From NCBI GenBank assembly GCA_002353295.1, contig DEJG01000022.1, positions 52,535-116,534 on the forward strand: a DNA stretch of 64,000 nt, given 5' to 3'. This document shows positions 16,955 to 27,157 of this stretch, piece after piece. The DNA is from Prevotella sp. UBA2754 (GTDB taxonomy: Bacteria; Bacteroidota; Bacteroidia; Bacteroidales; Bacteroidaceae). The translations under genes were made by a program, and so were the position numbers. Under the pieces are notes generated by a model that was not told where the DNA came from, ran no database searches, and saw only the letters and a list, made by a program, of their open reading frames with translations. Each line of letters begins with the position of its first letter. The stretch's first letter is position 1.

Positions 16955-18478
16955 TTACTTTATCCATTTTTTCCCGTTTTGGATATAGATACCTCGTTTT
17001 GTAGGTTTTCCCTCAAGCCTTTGGCCTTGCAGCGTATAATAAGCTCCTCCCGCTTTATTGACAGTAATGTCGGAAATCCCTGATGTCTTATTCCATGAAT
17101 ATGTAGCCTCATAAGTATTCTCCATAACCGCACTCAAATCAGCATCGCTGGCTTTTACTGTTTTGTTGTCCTTAGTTCTGGTAAATGTGCAGCCATTGAT
17201 AAATTTAATGTCTTTACAGTAGAACAGTCTCACACCGTTTTTATGTGAAATGTTTACATTGTCGAAAGTAACATCATATACATAACTTTCCGGGCGTCCG
17301 TAAATCATGATACCATTGTAATTTTTATCATTGCTGCTTTTATTATTATAACCTGATGCCGTGACGTTCTGAATCAGAATATGATGATACTCGGGTGTCG
17401 TCGGTGTCTTGTCTTTTGTTTCAGCGTTTTCTGGTTTATCAGGTATTTTGTCGTACCAAGCCGTAATTTGTATTGGTGTCGCTACATTTGTCATCTTGCA
17501 GTTACGGAAAATAATGTCGTGCACATCGCCACTGCGTTCTACATTAGACTTTAGGCGGAAACCACAATCAGTACCTTCAAATGTCAAATTTTCATATATG
17601 ATGTGATGCATATTTGATGTATAGCTGCCCAATGAAGCCCCATGACCGGCTTTGAAGTCACAGTTCCATACATGCACGTAGCGAGCTTCGCTGTCAGTTA
17701 CTACATTGTCGTCACCCGTATCAATGGTGCAGTTGTAAATGTTCACATACTGTGTCCATATGGGTATTCCGTCAGTGTTGTGCGACGGATCTTTTGCAGA
17801 TGATGCCGGTGCATAAATGTCTACATCGTGTACAGTGTTGTGTGCACCTTTTCCGGATTGCCCTATAGTAAGATTTGTACCAGGAGCATTCTGTATGCGG
17901 AAATTGCGGAACAAGTAGCGTTCCCCCTGATTAAAGCGGATAATAGAGCCACGTTGCAATCCAGACACTTTGGTTTCGACTGCATCCCACCAAGGGCCAC
18001 CTTGTCCTTCGATGATAGATGTCTCTTTGCTCTCGCCTTCGATGATGATATCCGACGCACCGCTTTTACCGGTGATATAAGCAGTTTTATTCGTGTGGTC
18101 AGGCTGACTGTCATAGGAAAGCAGTTTCAGCGTAGCCCCAGCGGCAAGGTGAAGTATTGTTTTCGATCCCACTGTGATGCGACCGAACATCCATGTTCCG
18201 GCGGGTACCACCACCATTCCGCCCCCTGCACTATTGGCAGCATTCAAAGCCTTTTGTATGGCAGAAGTATTATCTGCAGCCGATTCTGTCGCACCATAGT
18301 CCACAATATTAAAAGTATTGGCTGCGGTAATTGTCGGTACTTTGGGGAGTTCTACAGCAGTCCATCCTTCTGGCGTGTTCTGTTCGTTCGACTCTTTTTC
18401 AACTCCTTCTGCAAAGGCAGATGAAAGAGGGAAAAATAAAAGTGTTAAAATAGATAGCAGTTTCATATTTTTATTCAA
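16955..18478 (-). CDS. Secreted GH28 polygalacturonase
   Basis: A 507-residue secreted protein (signal peptide ends near AFA, residue 23) with a right-handed beta-helix. The GH28 catalytic set is complete: Asn234-Thr-Asp236 in HNTDGI, Asp256-Asp257 in TGDDNVV, GHG (278-280) and RLK (308-310). It hydrolyses alpha-1,4 bonds in polygalacturonate or related galacturonan backbones. The last 25 residues carry the tail LQGQRLEGKPTKRGIYIQ then NGKKWIK, also seen in the CE8 and PL1 proteins. It starts 8 bases after the esterase stop, so the two form an operon. Confidence 0.94.
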   Translation of the reverse strand: MNKNMKLLSILTLLFFPLSSAFAEGVEKESNEQNTPEGWTAVELPKVPTITAANTFNIVDYGATESAADNTSAIQKALNAANSAGGGMVVVPAGTWMFGRITVGSKTILHLAAGATLKLLSYDSQPDHTNKTAYITGKSGASDIIIEGESKETSIIEGQGGPWWDAVETKVSGLQRGSIIRFNQGERYLFRNFRIQNAPGTNLTIGQSGKGAHNTVHDVDIYAPASSAKDPSHNTDGIPIWTQYVNIYNCTIDTGDDNVVTDSEARYVHVWNCDFKAGHGASLGSYTSNMHHIIYENLTFEGTDCGFRLKSNVERSGDVHDIIFRNCKMTNVATPIQITAWYDKIPDKPENAETKDKTPTTPEYHHILIQNVTASGYNNKSSNDKNYNGIMIYGRPESYVYDVTFDNVNISHKNGVRLFYCKDIKFINGCTFTRTKDNKTVKASDADLSAVMENTYEATYSWNKTSGISDITVNKAGGAYYTLQGQRLEGKPTKRGIYIQNGKKWIK

Positions 18479-18485
18479 TTAATAG

Positions 18486-19781
18486 TTATTTATCTAGGTG
18501 ACTTTTGAGCCATAACATTTGTGAGTAATTGGTCGTATCTGATGTCCAATGCTCGTTAATAGGGGTAATGAGCGACTCTTTTGGAGCTGTTATCAGATTC
18601 CAGACGATGTAACTGGTGGTCGGAGGACATGTATTGTCGTTAAAACCCCAAGTCAGATATACTGGACAGGTGATGCGACGGGCAAAGTTGACTACATCAT
18701 AGTATGCCATTGTTTCCACCTTTTCGCGAGTCAACATGTTGTTCATTCGATTGAAGTGCGGATAGCCACCAGCCCGATGATCCAGATATCCTGCCATATC
18801 TGCTAATGCAGGGTGGTTGGCAACACAAGCTGTAATTCTGGAGTCAAGACCTGCTGTTATCAATGCAAGAGCGCCTCCTTGACTTCCCCCTTGGACAAAT
18901 ACGTTTTTCCCATCCCACTCTTGAAGAGAAGTCAGGTAGTCAATAGCTCTGACGCATGCTACATAAACATGTTTCATATAGTAATTGTCACGATTATCCA
19001 GGCCATTGGTGAGATATCCATTTTCATGATCAAAGGCACGGGTGATTTCTTTGAACTGTTGATCCGTCATCTCGGGATTAAGTCCGTGAATCTCCATTTC
19101 CATGCGAATAAAACCATTCTCCGCATAGAACAGGTTGCGCATCGGTTCTTTGATCGTTTTGATGCCGGCTCCAGGAGGACAGAGTACAACAGGATATTTT
19201 CCTGCTTTTTGGGGCTTAGTCAGATAAGCATAGATGCTATGCCGTTTATCCGTTTTGATATTCAGCAGGAAAGCCTCCACTTTATTTGTAGAATACTGTT
19301 CTGCTTTTTTGCAGGTCACGCTGACGGGTGTCTTACGGGCTTCCTTCAGATTCTGTTGCCAGAAGGCATCAAAATCAGCAGGATTCTTTGTGTAAGGTTT
19401 CAACTTCTCAGGCGAAAAACCCACCTTCATGTGGTGCAGATATTTCTTGTTGTTTATAGTTGATGTTAATCTTAAATCCAAGAATCCTGGCTCTTTCAGC
19501 GTACCTATGGCAATAACTCCACGTCCGTTTTTAAGTTTTATCCTGCCTTTAGATGTTGCTGGCATCATGTCAGGAGCAATCTCATACTCCACTTCTATAT
19601 TCTGTGGTACACCATAAAGATAGAATCCCACCTCCACTTTAGCCTTTTCACCGCATTGATATAACCAGTCGCCATGGTCGGGTACTGTTGTCCACATATA
19701 ATCAGAACGATACGGATAATTTTCTGCTATGGCTTGGAGACAGCTATTGACGAAACATAAAAGGAATAAAAAAACTCTCAT
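18486..19781 (-). CDS. Acetyl (xylan) esterase-like alpha/beta hydrolase, secreted
   Basis: The 431-residue protein has a signal peptide (MRVFLFLLCFVNSCLQAIAE), an N-terminal beta-sandwich region (about 25-125) and an AXE1/CE7-like alpha/beta-hydrolase domain. The catalytic triad can be read as Ser300 in QGGSQGG, Asp in GFNDNTCPP (about 384) and His in NEHWTSD (about 413). CE7 enzymes remove O-acetyl groups from polysaccharides or oligosaccharides. In this pectin context the likely substrate is acetylated galacturonan, but that is inference. It has its own promoter and is followed at once by the GH28 gene. Confidence 0.87.
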   Translation of the reverse strand: MRVFLFLLCFVNSCLQAIAENYPYRSDYMWTTVPDHGDWLYQCGEKAKVEVGFYLYGVPQNIEVEYEIAPDMMPATSKGRIKLKNGRGVIAIGTLKEPGFLDLRLTSTINNKKYLHHMKVGFSPEKLKPYTKNPADFDAFWQQNLKEARKTPVSVTCKKAEQYSTNKVEAFLLNIKTDKRHSIYAYLTKPQKAGKYPVVLCPPGAGIKTIKEPMRNLFYAENGFIRMEMEIHGLNPEMTDQQFKEITRAFDHENGYLTNGLDNRDNYYMKHVYVACVRAIDYLTSLQEWDGKNVFVQGGSQGGALALITAGLDSRITACVANHPALADMAGYLDHRAGGYPHFNRMNNMLTREKVETMAYYDVVNFARRITCPVYLTWGFNDNTCPPTTSYIVWNLITAPKESLITPINEHWTSDTTNYSQMLWLKSHLDK

Positions 19782-19801
19782 TTATTTTTTTAATTTGGTA
19801 G

Positions 19802-19833
19802 CAAAGGTAATAGTTTTCTTCGTAACTTCCAAA
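19802..19833 (-). promoter_or_regulatory. Promoter of the esterase-GH28 operon
   Basis: The minus strand has TTTG (19830-19833), a 20-base spacer and TACCTTTG (19802-19809). The start site near 19795 gives a leader of about 14 bases. No CGTAAACG operator is seen upstream. Confidence 0.75.
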
Positions 19834-19849
19834 CATTTAGCGAAAAAAC

Positions 19850-19882
19850 AATCGGGCAGACATTCAGCGTGTCTGCCCGATT
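19850..19882 (-). terminator. Terminator of the second susC-susD operon
   Basis: A 13-bp perfect stem AATCGGGCAGACA (19850-19862) / TGTCTGCCCGATT (19870-19882) with a 7-base loop, followed on the minus strand by a run of six T (plus-strand A 19843-19848). Confidence 0.92.
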
Positions 19883-19909
19883 TTGAGTTATAGAGTAGGG
19901 ATGATTGGC

Positions 19910-21649
19910 TTATTCTGCCCAACGTGGGTCACCGATACCGTCTTCTCCTACGCTAGTAATCAGTTTGAATTCACCTGAAGCAGGAGCACTCCAAAGTCCT
20001 GTCTCGTCCACGCTGAGTTCCTGCAGGCCATCCAGAGGATAGGTTGTTAGGTTTGCACCAACTTCAGTCCATGTAAAGTTGGTCTTGAAGCTCTTTGATA
20101 CAGATGCGAGTGTAGTTTCACTTCCGTTCAAGAAGATGGAGCCTTTTTCACCAGCTTTGTACGTAGTGATTGAAGAGCCGCCACCACCAGTGTACATAGA
20201 AGGACCAAACAGCGTGTTCTGTACATTGAGATTTACAGTGTTCTTGTTTCCATTAATACGGAACAATGGTGTGTCAGCTTTTGCTGTCGTCTCGATTGGC
20301 GCATAGCAGAATGTGCAATTAACAATATTGAACTCTATGTTACCCTTGGAATTGCGAAGGTCGCAGAGCATCACAATATTTGTAATCGTACTATTCTTCA
20401 ATGTAATCTTTTGGAAATCAGCAGCCTTGTTGTTTGTTGTGAATACACCTTGGTTACCGATACCGTTTATGATACAATTGTCAACTTCAATCTCCTGAAT
20501 GGCATCAGTAGCTGCTTGGGCACGTACCATAGCACGATAACCCTCGATTTTACAACCTTTAAATGAGATTTTCTTCAGTGTCGAATTCGTACCGTTGATA
20601 TTGAACACCTGACGACCTCCGAATCCCGTGTCTTTATTAGTGGCAATTTCATTTCCTCCGTCAGGCATTGCCTTATCACTGATAAAGTCAACATTTACAA
20701 ATTCAATGAAGTCGATAGTAACACCCTTTGCCAGAGTCAAACCACCTGATGAAATGAAACGTGCGTTGTTACCAAGTGTTGAAGCAGTCACGAATCGTAC
20801 AGACTTGTCGAAGGGTTGACTGTTGTTGACTTTATAGTCAAAGTCACCGCGAAGAATGATGGTCATACCGTCAGACACCTGTTCCCAGAATTCTGGGGTC
20901 TTGAGGGTGTCCTTAGCCTGTTTCTCGTCATACTCACGAATGTCGAGCCATTTTCCTGCACCATAAGCCTCATCAAAGTCGATGGGTTTTGAGGTAGTAG
21001 CAGTTACTTTTCCAACATAAGTTGAGTTGGAGAGCTCTTCCTTGTCGCTGTAGGCAGTAAAGATATACTTTGTACCAGCCTCCAGACCCATAATATCAAT
21101 CTGACCAGCCTCATACTGTGCGTCGGAGAGTGTAACAATTACTGGATCACCTTCGCCGTCCTCTGGGGTAGCAACGATAGTCTTGATCTGGTCACCGTTC
21201 AGATCCCAAGTAATACGTGCAGCATTATCAATTGTCTTTGGAGAAGACTTCAGACTGGTAGGATATGCTACGTTTACATCACTGGTTGTATAAGTCTTAG
21301 ATTCGATATTGTTGCCAGAGCAACTGATTTCAACACGATACTTCTCGTCCCAAGCCAAATCATCGAAAGTATAGGGAGATGATTCGCAGCTACCAGTTGA
21401 TACAGCTTCATAGATATTCTCACCGGCTTCGTCTTGTCCAGAAACCCGGTAAAGCGTTAAGTTATATTGGGTCGCACCACTGATGTTGTCCCATGATGCT
21501 GTAACCGAGTTGTTGCTAGTTACGAGAGAAGCAACAGGACGGAACAGACGAGGAGCCAGACTGTCAGTAGCTTTATCGCTACAGCTGCTCAGAAAACCAG
21601 TTGTCGTAGCTGCGAGCAGCATAATTGCTAAAATATTCTTAAGTTTCAT
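19910..21649 (-). CDS. Surface lipoprotein with FN3-like and beta-helix regions (DUF4957/DUF5123 type)
   Basis: A 579-residue lipoprotein with lipobox Cys23 (TGFLSSC). After it come two fibronectin-III-like repeats (about 35-215, e.g. NSVTASWDNISGATQYNLTLY and ARITWDLNGDQ). Next is a region with parallel beta-helix character (about 240-480; short repeats such as GVTIDFIEFVNVDF, ISFKGCKIEG, ITLKNSTITN), then a C-terminal segment ending GIGDPRWAE. Proteins with this layout are found as the third gene of pectin-type SusCD operons and are probably surface glycan-binding proteins. No catalytic residues of pectate lyases are evident. It lies 12 bases after susD in the same operon. Confidence 0.82.
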   Translation of the reverse strand: MKLKNILAIMLLAATTTGFLSSCSDKATDSLAPRLFRPVASLVTSNNSVTASWDNISGATQYNLTLYRVSGQDEAGENIYEAVSTGSCESSPYTFDDLAWDEKYRVEISCSGNNIESKTYTTSDVNVAYPTSLKSSPKTIDNAARITWDLNGDQIKTIVATPEDGEGDPVIVTLSDAQYEAGQIDIMGLEAGTKYIFTAYSDKEELSNSTYVGKVTATTSKPIDFDEAYGAGKWLDIREYDEKQAKDTLKTPEFWEQVSDGMTIILRGDFDYKVNNSQPFDKSVRFVTASTLGNNARFISSGGLTLAKGVTIDFIEFVNVDFISDKAMPDGGNEIATNKDTGFGGRQVFNINGTNSTLKKISFKGCKIEGYRAMVRAQAATDAIQEIEVDNCIINGIGNQGVFTTNNKAADFQKITLKNSTITNIVMLCDLRNSKGNIEFNIVNCTFCYAPIETTAKADTPLFRINGNKNTVNLNVQNTLFGPSMYTGGGGSSITTYKAGEKGSIFLNGSETTLASVSKSFKTNFTWTEVGANLTTYPLDGLQELSVDETGLWSAPASGEFKLITSVGEDGIGDPRWAE

Positions 21650-21661
21650 AGTCCTTGCTTT

Positions 21662-23725
21662 TTATTTGTTTCGAATAGCATAACCGTCGTTTGACAGTGT
21701 ACCCTTAGAAGCTGATACACGAGACGATGGGATAGGAATAACATAAGGAGCAACTTTTGAACGGATTGGAGTCAAATCTTCTGTACCATTGTCCAGGACG
21801 CCCTCAGTGATACCCAGCCATGAGTAGCGGATACGCTCGTTGAAGATACCCTTCTTAATCGTGTTACCATCATCGTCGGTACCGTACTTCTGCTTAGTCT
21901 CAGGATCGGTGTCGCTTACTGACATCAGATCTTCCAAGAATGCAACATACTTCAGTCCGTCAAAGGTGGCACCTGCTGACTTGATGTCCTCATCTGCCAG
22001 TTTCTCAGCTGTGCTGTATGGGCTGGCCTTCTTGTCGCAGTATGTGAAATAGTCGTTAACAAACTGAACTTCACCTTTGGTGTAGTTGTAGAAGAGACGG
22101 TTGGCAATACCCAAATCCAGAATCTCCTGATTCTTGTCGTAGATGAACTCACCATTAACAATAGAGGTCTGGTTGTAGTTCTGGGCTACATCACGAATCC
22201 ACTCGATGGCATCAACAACCTTGCTTGCATAGTTGTTCCAGCGAATGAGGTCGAACTTACGGATATTCTCACCGCCGAACTCCCAAGCACGCTCGTTGAT
22301 AATAGCCTCTTTGAAGTCATCGTGAGAGGTCAGGGCGTTAATATAATCGGTAACCATTTCGGTCTGGTTGGTAGCATTAGCAAACGCACGAGCACGAACG
22401 CGGGTCAACATTTCTTTGGCAAGAGCTGTTGGGCCATTGTTAATTTCGTTGTCGGCCTCAGCCAATAACAGCAGTACGTCAGCATAGCGCAGTACAGGCC
22501 AGTTGATACCAGTACCCTTGCTCTCAACAGTAGTAACATTCAAGTCCATACGACACCACTTGGCGGGCTGTACGTTCAATGCATCAACAGCAGCTTGCTT
22601 GTTGTCGTTCAACCAGCGGAAGTTAGCACATGTTACTGGCAGACGCTGATCCTGGGGATTGAAAGAGCATGCATAACTTGGAGTGAGGTTGGTATAGGTT
22701 GTACCAGCACCTTTTGAGCTGGCCACAACGCTCAGGCCATGACACCAGCCGATGTCACCACCAGAGTTAGGAACGAAGCCCATTTCAAAGAGTACATCGC
22801 TGTCACCAGGGCTGCAACCATTGATTTCATTAGCAAAGATGCCTTTGAAGTCAGTGCTCAGCGGACGGTCCTTCAAATCAATCAACTTCAAGGCATAAGC
22901 CTTAGCTACCAAATAGTAGTCATCTGCTGTGGTAGCAGTCTTTTCTGTGCCATTCTCATCCTTGTAAGTAATGGTGTAATCCTCACCAGAACCAGTAGAG
23001 CGAGCCATCGTTCCATCAGCCTGCATTGAGTATCCGGCACGGAACATAGCGAGCTTAACGATGAAACCAAGAGCGAACTCACGATTCATGCGTTCAGTAG
23101 AGATTTCTGAACTCCACATCATTTCCTCTTCCACATTGATGAGGTCCTGGATGCACTTGCTGTAGATGATGTTCTTGTCAATACGTCCACCTATCTTATC
23201 GTAGTTTTCCTTTGTTGTTGGCTCAGAAGAGTAGGGTACATCAGCCCAGAAGTTACACATCAGCCAGTACCAGTAGGCACGCAGGCAGTATGCCTCACCG
23301 TGCAGTTGCTTCATGTCGCGGTCAAGGCCGTCCTTATAAGCACTGCTGTTTTCAATACCGGCAATACACTGGTTGGCGAAGTCAATAGCTTTGAAAGAGT
23401 TGTCCCAGCAGTTCTGGATATCGTTGAACTGAGAAGCGTTCAAAGCCCAGATACCACGACGTGTGTTTTCTACCGTATTGGCTTTTGTCAGGAATCCTAC
23501 TTCCACGTCCGTATTCTGCATCCAGTTGGTGCTCATACGTGAAGTGTAAGTATCTTCGCAGAAGAAAGCGTAGACGTGGTCTATCATCTTTCGGGCATCA
23601 GTCGAGTTGGAGCAAAGATAGTCCAAGTTATCGGTTGACAGCGTCTCGGTTTCCAGCGTCTTTTCGCAAGAAGAGAATCCTACTGTCAAGGCTAATGCTG
23701 CAATATATAAAATTTTCTTTTTCAT
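21662..23725 (-). CDS. SusD-like surface glycan-binding lipoprotein (second pair)
   Basis: A 687-residue lipoprotein with signal MKKKILYIAALALTVGFSSC (Cys20 lipidated) followed by EKTLETE. The SusD body shows the helix EAYCLRAYWYWLMCNFWADVPY, a C-terminal LRYADVLLLLAEADNEI and RAWEFGGENIRKFDLIRWN, all typical of RagB/SusD. It should work with the SusC encoded 24 bases upstream to capture oligosaccharides at the cell surface. It is quite different in sequence from the first SusD (11432-13546), suggesting that the two pairs recognise different pectin fragments (inference). Confidence 0.94.
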   Translation of the reverse strand: MKKKILYIAALALTVGFSSCEKTLETETLSTDNLDYLCSNSTDARKMIDHVYAFFCEDTYTSRMSTNWMQNTDVEVGFLTKANTVENTRRGIWALNASQFNDIQNCWDNSFKAIDFANQCIAGIENSSAYKDGLDRDMKQLHGEAYCLRAYWYWLMCNFWADVPYSSEPTTKENYDKIGGRIDKNIIYSKCIQDLINVEEEMMWSSEISTERMNREFALGFIVKLAMFRAGYSMQADGTMARSTGSGEDYTITYKDENGTEKTATTADDYYLVAKAYALKLIDLKDRPLSTDFKGIFANEINGCSPGDSDVLFEMGFVPNSGGDIGWCHGLSVVASSKGAGTTYTNLTPSYACSFNPQDQRLPVTCANFRWLNDNKQAAVDALNVQPAKWCRMDLNVTTVESKGTGINWPVLRYADVLLLLAEADNEINNGPTALAKEMLTRVRARAFANATNQTEMVTDYINALTSHDDFKEAIINERAWEFGGENIRKFDLIRWNNYASKVVDAIEWIRDVAQNYNQTSIVNGEFIYDKNQEILDLGIANRLFYNYTKGEVQFVNDYFTYCDKKASPYSTAEKLADEDIKSAGATFDGLKYVAFLEDLMSVSDTDPETKQKYGTDDDGNTIKKGIFNERIRYSWLGITEGVLDNGTEDLTPIRSKVAPYVIPIPSSRVSASKGTLSNDGYAIRNK

Positions 23726-23749
23726 ATTCTTAATATGTAGTAGGTTTGA

Positions 23750-26700
23750 TTAGAATGTGATGTTAGCACCGATAGTCCATGAGAATGACTTAGGATATGC
23801 TGAGAAGTCGGCACCAGGAGTCAAACCGCTGGTCTTGCTGCCACGGATACTTGAGTTGACCTCAGGATCGTATCCCGTGTACTTGGTCAGACAGAACACA
23901 TTGTTCAGTGTGCAGTAGAGACGGAACTGGTTGCAAGCGAACTTCTTGGTCCACTTCAAAGGCAGTGTATAACCCAAGGTGAGGTTCTGTAGACGCAGGT
24001 ATGAACCATCTTCGATGAAGTAAGATGTTGGAACAGGGTTGTTGTCGGATACGGTAGCACCAGACCACAATGTAGCACCAGCATTCATATTCTTCAATGT
24101 AGTGTAGTCAGTAATAATCTGTCCAGAAGATGGATCCATATAGGTCCATGCCTGTCCGCCCTGGGTTACAGGAGCCATTTCCTGACGGAGAGCAGCCCAC
24201 TGGTTACGATATGACTGGTAAGTAATCATCTTATCCATGTTGTAAACATCGTTTCCAACTACATAGTTGAAGTTGGCTGCGAAGTCAAAGCCCTTCCAAG
24301 TGGCGTTCAGACCGAAACCACCAGTGAACTTAGGCTGAGTCTTACCGATAATGGTACGGTCGTGATCAGCATCGATGACGCCGTCACCGTTCAAGTCCTT
24401 CAGCTTGGGAGCACCAGGACGCAGACCACCTCTGGAACCAGCAGTGGTGTAAGTGTTGTCAACAACACCTTCCTTGAGGATATATTTACCTGATGAGTCA
24501 AACAGGAACTGTGTGTTTCCGTTATCATCCACGTATGTCTGGAAGTCGTCAACACCATAGATACCATCGTAAACGAAGCCCCATACCAAACCGAGAGGTT
24601 CGCCAACGATTACGCGATAGTCGTCGCGGCCACGCATATCACTTGAGAAAGCGTTAGACTCGTAAGGCATGTATGTAACGCCGTTAGCCAATTCGTCAAC
24701 TTTGTTCTTGTTGAAACCAATGTTGAAATTGAAATTCAGCGTGTAGTCCTTATGCTGCAGGATGGCTGCATTCAATGTCAGTTCGACACCACGGTTAGAA
24801 GTCTGACCGATGTTCTCCTGCATAGACTTGTAGCCGATAGCAGTGATGGAGCGATCGACGAGCAAGTCTTTTACGGTGTTCCAATAAACATCCAAACTAC
24901 CGGAGAGGCGTTCATTGAAGAAACCGAAGTCGATACCGATGTTACGTGTAATAGTAGTCTCCCACTTCAGGTCGGGGTTAGCCAACTGCTCATTGTTCAA
25001 TGTGTAGTGTGGGTTCTGCTGATTGCCGGCACCATAGTACTTGCTGCTTGAGTAGCTCTTGTACTCTGTTGCGAACATGGCATTGCCAATACGGTTGTTA
25101 CCAGCGGTACCATAAGAGAGACGCAGTTTCAAGTTGCTCAACCAAGACTTGGTTTTCTCCATCCAAGGCTCCTCAATCACACGCCAACCGAAAGCGAAGG
25201 CGGGGAAGAAGCCCCAGCGGTTACCCTTAGAGAACTTCGAGCTACCGTCTTCACGAATGGTAACGGTGAAGAGGTAACGGTCCATCAATGTGTAGTTGGC
25301 ACGTCCGAAGAATGAAACGGTGCGATCCTCTTGACCGAGGCTTGAAGAAATGGTCTGTGCACCCATGGCGTGTGAGTTGTTCTGCATTGAAGCAAACATC
25401 TTCTCTGGACTGATATCTTTCTGGAAGTACTTACCAAGCATTGACATGGTCTCGTTGTTGCTGGCAACATATTCCTGACCAATCATCACGTTCACGTCGT
25501 GAATCTTATTGAAATTCTTCTTGAAAGTCAAAGTGTGAGCCAGGCGCAGTTTCCAAGAATCTCTCTTGTCCCACTGTCCCATAGGCAACGAACCACCATC
25601 CTGAACGGCCTTGTTACTGCGAGCACCGAACCAGTCTTTCAACTGATAGAAAGTGTAGTCGTAACCACCCTCAGCGCGATAGGTGAACATCTTGTTGATT
25701 TTCCAGTTGATGGCTGCATTGAAGTTGTACTTACGCTCGTTCTTACGGCGCCAGTAGTCGTTTACACGATCTTTCAATGAACGGGTAGCATTAATATACT
25801 CCTCATATTCCTCTTCAGACATAGTACTGGGGTCAATCTCAATCTGGTCGTATAGACCGAATACAGGACCTGTGGCGATAGCATCGTAAGAACGAATCTT
25901 GTATGATCCACCACCAGTACCCTGACCCTTTGTCTCTGTATCAGCCAGACGTACACCGAAGTCGAGGTCAAGACCATCGGTGATCTCATGCTTCAGTTTG
26001 AAGTTCATGTTGTAACGGCGATAGCCATTGCCTTCCATCAAACTGTTATCATTAGCATACGTTCCGCTCAAAGAGTACTTTGTCTTATCAGTACCGCCGC
26101 TGATGCTCAGATTGTGACTCATAGAGATGTCGTGATTGCCGAACATCTCGTCCTGCCAATCGTGACCAGCCTGGTACTTGTACAGATCGAGGTCATCGAA
26201 AGCACCATAGCGCTTTTCGAAGTTGCTGATACCAGAAGCTCCCTGCAGAGCCTGACGCTCGTACAGATACATCACATATTGGTAAGGATTCATGGTGTCA
26301 AGTGTCTTGCGGATGGTCTTACCCTGGATGTACATGTTGTAGCTAACCTGGGTCTTACCGCCCTTAGCACCCTTGGTTGTAATCAGGATAACACCGTTAG
26401 CACCCTGAGAACCGTAGATAGCTGTTGAAGCAGCATCTTTCAATACGGTGATGTCTTCGATATCTGAAGAAGAAATGTCACCAATACTTGATACGGGGAA
26501 GCCGTCTACAATGTAGAGAGGTGAGTTGTCACCAGTGATAGAACCGCCACCACGAACGCGAATCAGCATTTCTGCGTCAGGCGAACCATCGGAAGTGGTA
26601 ATCTGCACACCAGCTAACTTACCAGTCAGTGCCTCAGCAACGTTGGTAACAGGCACTTTTACAAGGTCAGAACCCTTCACGGTGCTCACAGCACCTGTCA

Positions 26701-27055
26701 GGTCTTTCTTTCTTGCTGTACCGTAACCGATAACAACCAGTTCTTCGAGCTGGGTGTTGTCGTCCTGCAACGTCACGTCAACGTGGCTCTTACCTTTAAC
26801 GTCAACCGTCTGACTCTTCATACCAATGTATGAGATAACGATTGGCTTGTTTCCTGATACCTTCAATGAGAAGTTACCGTCGAAATCGGTTACTGCAGCA
26901 TTTGAAGTACCCTGTTCCTGGACAGTGGCTCCGATGACAGCCTCACCTGTTGCATCTTTGACTGTTCCAGTAACGTTCTGCGCCGACAAACTACCTACAA
27001 TAAGCAGGAAAGAAAGTGCGAACGCAATTCGCATACTCTTCAATTTAACAGACAT
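23750..27055 (-). CDS. SusC/RagA-family TonB-dependent outer-membrane transporter (second pair)
   Basis: A 1101-residue protein: signal peptide (MSVKLKSMRIAFALSFLL...SAQ), carboxypeptidase-regulatory-like domain (about 28-110, DATGEAVIGATVQEQG), plug (LVVIGYGTARKKDLTGAV, LYIVDGFPVSSIG, STAIYGSQGANGVI) and barrel ending in SWTIGANITF. It imports oligosaccharides and leads the operon susC-susD-lipoprotein, which ends at 19850. Signal peptide, leader DNA and promoter spacing closely match the first susC, while the barrel is much more different, pointing to an old duplication or conversion of the 5' end. A degenerate copy of the palindromic operator lies upstream. Confidence 0.95.
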   Translation of the reverse strand: MSVKLKSMRIAFALSFLLIVGSLSAQNVTGTVKDATGEAVIGATVQEQGTSNAAVTDFDGNFSLKVSGNKPIVISYIGMKSQTVDVKGKSHVDVTLQDDNTQLEELVVIGYGTARKKDLTGAVSTVKGSDLVKVPVTNVAEALTGKLAGVQITTSDGSPDAEMLIRVRGGGSITGDNSPLYIVDGFPVSSIGDISSSDIEDITVLKDAASTAIYGSQGANGVILITTKGAKGGKTQVSYNMYIQGKTIRKTLDTMNPYQYVMYLYERQALQGASGISNFEKRYGAFDDLDLYKYQAGHDWQDEMFGNHDISMSHNLSISGGTDKTKYSLSGTYANDNSLMEGNGYRRYNMNFKLKHEITDGLDLDFGVRLADTETKGQGTGGGSYKIRSYDAIATGPVFGLYDQIEIDPSTMSEEEYEEYINATRSLKDRVNDYWRRKNERKYNFNAAINWKINKMFTYRAEGGYDYTFYQLKDWFGARSNKAVQDGGSLPMGQWDKRDSWKLRLAHTLTFKKNFNKIHDVNVMIGQEYVASNNETMSMLGKYFQKDISPEKMFASMQNNSHAMGAQTISSSLGQEDRTVSFFGRANYTLMDRYLFTVTIREDGSSKFSKGNRWGFFPAFAFGWRVIEEPWMEKTKSWLSNLKLRLSYGTAGNNRIGNAMFATEYKSYSSSKYYGAGNQQNPHYTLNNEQLANPDLKWETTITRNIGIDFGFFNERLSGSLDVYWNTVKDLLVDRSITAIGYKSMQENIGQTSNRGVELTLNAAILQHKDYTLNFNFNIGFNKNKVDELANGVTYMPYESNAFSSDMRGRDDYRVIVGEPLGLVWGFVYDGIYGVDDFQTYVDDNGNTQFLFDSSGKYILKEGVVDNTYTTAGSRGGLRPGAPKLKDLNGDGVIDADHDRTIIGKTQPKFTGGFGLNATWKGFDFAANFNYVVGNDVYNMDKMITYQSYRNQWAALRQEMAPVTQGGQAWTYMDPSSGQIITDYTTLKNMNAGATLWSGATVSDNNPVPTSYFIEDGSYLRLQNLTLGYTLPLKWTKKFACNQFRLYCTLNNVFCLTKYTGYDPEVNSSIRGSKTSGLTPGADFSAYPKSFSWTIGANITF

Positions 27056-27106
27056 AAAATTAGTAGTTTTAAGAAATTAATAAAAATATTTTTATGATTC
27101 TGCCTG

Positions 27107-27137
27107 CAAATTTACAAATAAATCTTAAAACTGCAAA
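27107..27137 (-). promoter_or_regulatory. Promoter of the second susC operon
   Basis: The minus strand has TTTG (27134-27137), a 19-base spacer and TAAATTTG (27107-27114). The start near 27100 gives a 45-base leader, nearly the same as for the first susC. Confidence 0.72.
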
Positions 27138-27157
27138 ATAATCTTATTGTTTTTTCT

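Noticed and set aside
19850..19882. GC-rich palindrome as a regulatory operator of the esterase operon
   Set aside because: A 13-bp stem followed by a T-run on the minus strand right after the second susC operon is explained as a terminator.
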